Assembly (NCBI GenBank): GCA_030737875.1 | Contig: CM060918.1 | Coordinates: forward strand, 774,312,552 to 774,376,551 | Source of the DNA: Allium sativum | Lineage: Eukaryota; Streptophyta; Magnoliopsida; Asparagales; Amaryllidaceae | Length of the DNA: 64,000 nucleotides | Direction of reading: 5' to 3' | In this document: positions 61,545 through 64,000 of the stretch, in pieces | Layout of the letters: each line of letters starts with the position of its first letter | Numbering within the stretch: the first letter of the stretch is position 1 | Program-made: the position numbers and the translations under genes | Notes under the pieces: generated by a model | What the model was told of the DNA's origin: nothing | Databases searched by the model: none | The model's input: only the letters and a program-made list of their open reading frames with translations

Positions 61545-61767
61545 TGTAATGACCCGGTTTTTGAACCAATTTTATAATATATACTGTATAGATTACATTA
61601 GTAATTGATTTAATTAAATAAAACTGGGATTTATATATAGTCAAATAAAATTTAATTAAATAAATAATATTTATATTTTTGGGAAAATATTAGGGAAATT
61701 CCAAATAAACATATTTGTTGATGGTTTAAATTCTGTAATCAATGTATATATATATATATATATATAT
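61545..61767 (+). repeat. 3' LTR, first 223 bases
   Basis: It matches the start of the 5' LTR (GGTTTTTGAACCAATTTTATA against GGTTTTTGAACTAATTTTATA). It ends in a TA microsatellite (61746-61767) where the inverted LTR begins. Confidence 0.88.
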
Positions 61768-63763
61768 TGTAATGGCCCGAATTTCTGTACTCTTTGAGTC
61801 GACTAATAACACCACACGTCCAACCCAAATTGCACAGAAATACGAATCGTTATTAGAAAGAAGTTAGAGGATGAGAAATAGAAAGAAAGAAATATTAGAA
61901 TATAAGAAAACGAAGATCACAAACTCACAGCGGAACAAACAAAATATATTAGATAACATAAACTTTGAAATAAAATTCAGTAACTTTATATACATACCAT
62001 CATCAGAGCACAACAGCTATTTCTGGAGTAGTTATAAACACCTGTTTCCAGATATGAACATAATACACAGTGGAAAAATATGATAGTCTATAGCTAACTG
62101 GTGAAGCCTCCTGCTTCAAACTCCTCTAAGTGAATCTGTAAAATCCCGACTACTTGACTGCCCGTACAAATTTGGGCACCCAAGAGTTTAGGGAAAACAA
62201 ATAAAATAAACTCTAGGTTAATCATGGGACTGGTGTGAATAAACTCCAACCATTTGTTTAACTTTCAAGATCCTTTCAAAATAAATGATAATCGTAAGAC
62301 CGATCCGCACATAAACACAGATGGTTTTTACCTTACGATGACCAAAAATATTTCTGATATCAAATCCAATGATATTACAATAGCGTCTAAATCAAATAAA
62401 TAGAAATCTAGCGGAACGCTTGCATCTCACGCTCCATATATAATATTAAATCAAAAACCACAGGGCGCTTACTGGAGATTGGATTTCCAACATGACAAGG
62501 TATGGAACCACCTTCCGATAGTGTATCTCTAGAGGGGAATACACTGGATTCAACAAGAACATCTTGCAACCCCGCCCTCCAAATCCCCTGAATCTGCTTA
62601 TGCTCGCCACCGTTCCTTGCCCTAGCAGGTGTTGAAAACCCATCTTCAAATATTTGCGTCGAACTGAAAAGGATTTGAAATAGCGATTGAAACAAGGCCA
62701 AAGAATGAAGATCGAATGAGGTTGTTTGATTTGATTTTGATTATTAAGTGGTGAATTGTTTTTCGTGAATTACTGAGGAATGGTTTGAAGAAGAAACAGA
62801 GGAACATAAAAATGAATTGGGAAATTAAGGGATAGGGTTGGATCGGTTTTGTTGAGGGTTTTTTTCCTTTATTTTTAATCTGGGGGAGGTCGGCTAAAAC
62901 CTAAAGAACAAGGGAAGGATAATTGGGTATATAAAAGAGAGGAGTGGCTTCCAGTAGAATACCTTGGGTAGCTTCTGTTGGAAGGAATACATTAGCTTTC
63001 AAAGGAAGCTTCCCGATTATTTAATTTTATGGTTTACAGTACAAAAGTTTGACCAATCCTCACAATTTAACATGTTGATAATTTCTTTCTTTCAATTTCC
63101 AAATTATCCGATAGGATTTTATTACTGTGCTCCCAAAAGATAAAGATCCTCACGATAGAAATATCATATTATTATGTCTTTATATTATTTAGTTGATGTA
63201 CCCTTATAGATCAGTCATAAATTTTGGCGTCCCAAAGCAAATATATCTTACCATCATTTTTGATTGACAAACACTATTTGGGCATAGACGAATATTTTCA
63301 TTAAGATGAGGATATGTAAATAACTTGACAGAGTTTTGTCAAATCTTATGTACAAGTTTTTAAGAAGGTTTAAAACAGTGCGGAATTCTCATTTAGATCG
63401 ATATATCTGAATATAACATTGTATAACTTCAAATTAAACATATTTAGATTCTAAACTTGATGTTCCAAATTAAAATAACATTCAGATAATTTAAAATCGA
63501 TTTATCGCTAAAATAATCGTTATGATTTATAAACGATTTCATAGCGACTATTTGAAAATTTGATTTGGATATAATTCACAATTTATAAGACCTGATCTCG
63601 ATTTTTCGCTTTCACTGGAAAAATATAGTTTAACAGATTCGAACATTTCTTGTTTCGAAGTAATCCGACTTATATTGAATCGTGTATATTCAATTGAAGT
63701 TCAAAACGTAATATTACGAACTACCGCGACATTACGAGCTCGTTTTAAATTATATTATAAACT
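61768..63763 (-). repeat. Inverted LTR of the same family, nested in the 3' LTR
   Basis: It begins TGTAATGGCCCGAATTTCTG, the reverse complement of the other LTR's 3' end (CAGAAATT...GCCATTACA). About 800 bases can be followed in inverted orientation, for example ACACTGGATTCAACAAGAAC here against GTTCTTGTTGAACCCCAGTG at 59571. It probably runs past the window. After 63763 the sequence is unlike the family, so this edge is approximate. Small ORFs at 62408-62701 and 61871-62083 are LTR sequence. Confidence 0.7.
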
Positions 63764-64000
63764 AGTTGTGAACCCGTGCTTCGCACACAGGCAGGTAAGG
63801 AATAGTAGGTGTAAAGTAGGAACAAAGTGGAGTTGGAGTTTGGTGTGTTTAATTTTTTTCGGGTTGACATGAAAAGAGGCGAGAACTGAATAAGTCATCT
63901 AATTATAGATTACAGTAGGTGGTGTATGTAATGAAATGGTATTTGATTACGACAAAATTAGTTTATTGCACCAAAACTTAAAAAGTATTAGATATTGGTT
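63764..64000. other. Right edge, possible Helitron-like or other insertion
   Basis: AACCCGTGCTTCGCACACAG is an imperfect hairpin of a type often seen in plant non-autonomous transposons. No terminus can be confirmed inside the window, and no gene is present. Confidence 0.2.

Larger units (their letters stand above)
56055..61767 (+). mobile_element. Gypsy-type element with 4.3 kb LTR and no genes, 3' LTR interrupted
   Basis: The 5' LTR is 56055-60338, the primer site 60341-60352, internal DNA 60339-61544, PPT at 61529-61544 and the start of the 3' LTR at 61545. The sense strand is plus. The internal part is only 1.2 kb and non-coding, so it depends on another element's proteins or is a deletion product. 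The 3' LTR is cut after 223 bases by an insertion at 61768. The left target site would be TAAAG (56050-56054) if five bases were duplicated. Confidence 0.85.

Overview
The window is plant nuclear DNA made almost entirely of nested LTR retrotransposons. It is AT-rich, has no recognisable cellular gene, and carries Ty3/gypsy and Ty1/copia proteins of types known only from angiosperms (Tekay/Del chromovirus, Sirevirus, Tat-like). I cannot name the species; a eudicot is a guess. I see no rRNA gene, no intact tRNA gene, no CRISPR array and no organellar insert.

Layout, left to right. 1-869 is the right end of an LTR that enters from outside the window and splits the left LTR of the next element. 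870-11089 is a nearly complete Tekay/Del chromovirus on the minus strand: PBS, gag-protease-RT-RNase H-integrase-chromodomain, PPT and two LTRs. Its polyprotein is broken only by one in-frame TAG and a lost protease aspartate. It sits inside the left LTR of a Sirevirus-like copia element (11090-19880, minus) that kept gag and several polypurine tracts but has no pol. 19881-22980 holds a terminal-inverted-repeat element of about 740 bp and little else.

22980-32535 is the worn remnant of a Tat-like gypsy element with a plus-strand extra gene, split by a 3.5 kb solo LTR (25621-29140) flanked by a 5-bp target duplication. 32536-35650 is a decayed copia element with protease and integrase fossils. 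An LTR starting at 36117 is cut by a second, better preserved Tat-like element (38347-52694) and resumes at 52695. That element has two 1.5 kb LTRs, a PPT, a gag fossil on the minus strand, a tRNA-Asn-like primer site and an antisense extra gene with intron-like breaks. Its right LTR is itself split by a 4.5 kb LTR (47498-52020). From 56055 a plus-strand element with a 4.28 kb LTR encloses only 1.2 kb of non-coding internal DNA. Its 3' LTR is interrupted at 61768 by an inverted LTR of the same family.

The DNA works as a stack of insertions rather than as cooperating genes. Relative order can be read from who interrupts whom: old copia and Tat-like remnants, then Sirevirus and the younger Tat-like element, then the chromovirus and the 47498 and 61768 LTRs. 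The most unusual points are the antisense, intron-like extra gene present in two Tat-like copies, and a tRNA-Asn-like stretch that runs far beyond a normal primer binding site.
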